Assembly: GCF_034424525.1 (NCBI RefSeq)
Contig: NZ_CP139979.1
Span: 3,497,001 to 3,561,000, forward strand
DNA: 64,000 nt
Source: Sphingobium yanoikuyae
Lineage (GTDB): Bacteria; Pseudomonadota; Alphaproteobacteria; Sphingomonadales; Sphingomonadaceae
Direction of reading: 5' to 3'
Shown here piece after piece: positions 62,400 through 64,000 of the stretch. Under the pieces are notes generated by a model. That model did not search any database, had not been told where the DNA came from, and worked only from the letters and a program-made list of their open reading frames with translations. The position numbers and the translations under genes are program-made. Position 1 is the stretch's first letter. Every line of letters starts with the position of its first letter.

Positions 62400-63965
62400 A
62401 TGTTGAAAGCCCTGCGCCGTACCACGGCCGCGCTGCTGCTGTGCGCCACCGCGCTCGCCCCGGCCGCGCACGCCCAGACCGGCGGCAAGCCGACCACGGC
62501 GACAATCCATGCCGACCAGCCCGGCGCCGTCTATGACAAGCGCGTCTTCACCCAGTTTGCCGAGCATCTGGGCAATGGCATCTATGGCGGCCTGTGGGTC
62601 GGCAACGACAAGTCCATCCCCAACACCAACGGCTTCCGCAACGACGTCGTCGCCGCACTGCGCAACCTGTCGGTGCCGGTGATCCGCTGGCCCGGCGGCT
62701 GCTTCGCCGACGAATATCACTGGCGTGAGGGCATCGGTCCCAAGAAGGACCGCCCGGTCAAGGTCAACACCCATTGGGGCGGCGTGACCGAACCGAACAC
62801 CGTGGGCACGCACGAATTTTTCGAGCTGCTGCGCCAGGTCGGCGCCGAAGCCTATATCGCCGGCAATGTCGGCAATGGCACGCCGCAGGAAATGGCCGAA
62901 TGGGTCGAATATATGACCGCGCCCGCCGGCAGCCTTGCCGAACTGCGCGCCAAGAACGGCCATAAGGAACCCTGGGCCGTCCCCTATTTCGGTATCGGCA
63001 ACGAGCTGTGGGGCTGCGGTGGCAACATGCGCCCCGAATTCGCCGCCGACGAAACCCGTCGTTACGCCACCTTCGTCAAGGCGCCCGCCGGCACCAAGAT
63101 CATGAAGGTCGCCGCCGGCGCCAATGTCGACGACTATAACTGGACCGAAACCATGATGCGCGTCGCGGGCGACAAGCTCGATGGCGTCTCGCTCCATTAT
63201 TATGTCCACCCCGCCGGTGGCTGGCCGCCGCGTGCGCCCGCCGTCGACTTCGACGAAAATGGCTGGGCCGACGCCCTCAACGGCGCGATGCACATGGACG
63301 AGCTGATCACCAAGCACAGCGCGATCATGGACAAGTACGATCCCAAGAAGCGCGTCTTCCTGGCGGTCGACGAATGGGGCAGCTGGTATGCCCAGGATCC
63401 GGGCACGCATCCCGGCTTCCTGCGCCAGCAGAACACGCTGCGCGACGCGCTGATCGCCTCGATCCATCTCGACATCTTCGCCAAGCATGCCGACCGCGTC
63501 CGCATGACCGCGATCGCGCAGATGGTGAACGTGCTGCAGGCGATGATCCTGACCGACGGCAAGAAGATGGTGCTGACGCCCACCTATCATGTCTTCGAGA
63601 TGTACAAGCCCTGGCAGGACGCCACCGTGCTGCCGATCGACATCCAGACGCCCTGGTATGCGAAGGATCAGTACACGATGCCGGCGGTCAGCGGCTCGGC
63701 GGTCAAGGGCAAGGACGGCAAGGTCCATGTCGGCCTGTCGAACCTCGACCCGAACCAGACCAACACCGTCACCGTGAAGCTCGATGGCCTGAGCGCCAGC
63801 GGCGTCACCGGCCGCATCCTGACGGCGTCGGCGATCAATTCGCACAACACGTTCGACGCGCCCGAAACCGTCAAGCCCGTCGCCTTCACCGGCGCACAGG
63901 TCAGCGGCGGCACGCTGACCGTCGCGCTGCCGCCCAAGTCGGTGGTCGTGCTCGAACTGCAATAA
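62400..63965 (+). CDS. Secreted alpha-L-arabinofuranosidase (GH51)
   Basis: 521-aa glycoside hydrolase family 51 enzyme that releases L-arabinose from arabinan or arabinoxylan. The signal peptide (about 1-25, AALLLCATALAPAAHAQ) marks it for export. The acid/base is E202 in GIGNELWGCGG and the nucleophile E325 in AVDEWGSWY. Other family marks are VIRWPGGCFADEYHWREGIG and NTVGTHEFFELLRQ. GAGAGGAGAGAGGAA precedes the ATG at 62400; the frame is open 38 codons further back. It ends 35 nt before the window edge, where nothing more is seen. Confidence 0.95.
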   Translation: MLKALRRTTAALLLCATALAPAAHAQTGGKPTTATIHADQPGAVYDKRVFTQFAEHLGNGIYGGLWVGNDKSIPNTNGFRNDVVAALRNLSVPVIRWPGGCFADEYHWREGIGPKKDRPVKVNTHWGGVTEPNTVGTHEFFELLRQVGAEAYIAGNVGNGTPQEMAEWVEYMTAPAGSLAELRAKNGHKEPWAVPYFGIGNELWGCGGNMRPEFAADETRRYATFVKAPAGTKIMKVAAGANVDDYNWTETMMRVAGDKLDGVSLHYYVHPAGGWPPRAPAVDFDENGWADALNGAMHMDELITKHSAIMDKYDPKKRVFLAVDEWGSWYAQDPGTHPGFLRQQNTLRDALIASIHLDIFAKHADRVRMTAIAQMVNVLQAMILTDGKKMVLTPTYHVFEMYKPWQDATVLPIDIQTPWYAKDQYTMPAVSGSAVKGKDGKVHVGLSNLDPNQTNTVTVKLDGLSASGVTGRILTASAINSHNTFDAPETVKPVAFTGAQVSGGTLTVALPPKSVVVLELQ

Positions 63966-64000
63966 GGCTTTTCGCCAACTGGGTGGGCGGCTCTTCGGGG

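Overview
This is a GC-rich (about 63-65% by eye) chromosomal window from an alphaproteobacterium, most likely a member of the Sphingomonadaceae (Sphingobium/Sphingomonas-like). The assignment rests on gene content and on RpoB/RpoC, HflKC-DegP, Kdp and arabinose-cluster sequences that look sphingomonad. No search was run. There is no phage, insertion sequence or CRISPR array. This is mainly core chromosome with several nutrient and stress modules.

Layout. 1-8.7 kb (mostly minus strand): a TldD/PmbA-type metalloprotease pair, the first with a Tat signal. Next come an iron-uptake pair (TonB and a PiuC-type dioxygenase) behind a Fur-like palindrome, and phbB with a ribbon-helix-helix gene. Ferrochelatase follows, coupled to an orphan molybdenum hydroxylase large subunit, and then a CoA-binding protein. 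8.8-21.5 kb: a secreted unknown, a GNAT acetyltransferase, the Mrp/ApbC Fe-S carrier divergent from hflK-hflC-degP, a HerA-like ATPase, an MFS exporter coupled to cysK, a SleB-type wall hydrolase and a Tat-exported class V aminotransferase. 21.5-30.4 kb: rpoB-rpoC with a long structured leader and a strong terminator, followed by tRNA-Gln(CTG). 30.7-38.2 kb: a TetR regulator and a tripartite RND efflux operon. Three matching palindromes tie the regulator to its own start and to the pump promoter. The pump leader carries a tiny ORF and is followed by an uncharacterised 137-codon gene. 38.2-39.1 kb: a nitroreductase and a 55-aa gene. 39.3-49.2 kb: a complete potassium module, with a 27-aa membrane peptide, kdpFABC and kdpDE, convergent with kup. 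A nested inverted repeat between them contains the kup stop codon. 49.4-55.7 kb: a small membrane protein, a GH18-like/NodB/GT2 three-domain polysaccharide enzyme, a membrane PDZ protein and an OmpR-type two-component system. 55.9-64 kb: an L-arabinose (possibly also D-galactose) locus with lactonase, mutarotase, FucP-type permease, GntR regulator, AraD1 protein, sugar 1-dehydrogenase and secreted GH51 arabinofuranosidase. A shared 10-bp motif lies in both divergent promoter regions.

How the genes work together. The last locus reads as a route that releases arabinose from arabinan side chains outside the cytoplasm, mutarotates it, imports it and oxidises it by the non-phosphorylative path. 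The aldonate dehydratase is not in the window. The Kdp and Kup systems give inducible high-affinity and constitutive K+ uptake side by side. The HflKC-DegP block is envelope protein quality control.

The most interesting unexplained signals are the putative attenuator in the rpoB leader, the regulated RND leader with its 11-codon ORF and unknown first gene, the repeat spanning the kup stop, the shared operator of the arabinose regulon, and an 11-codon run of A/T-ending codons inside kdpC. All -35/-10 boxes, operators and hairpins were read by eye.
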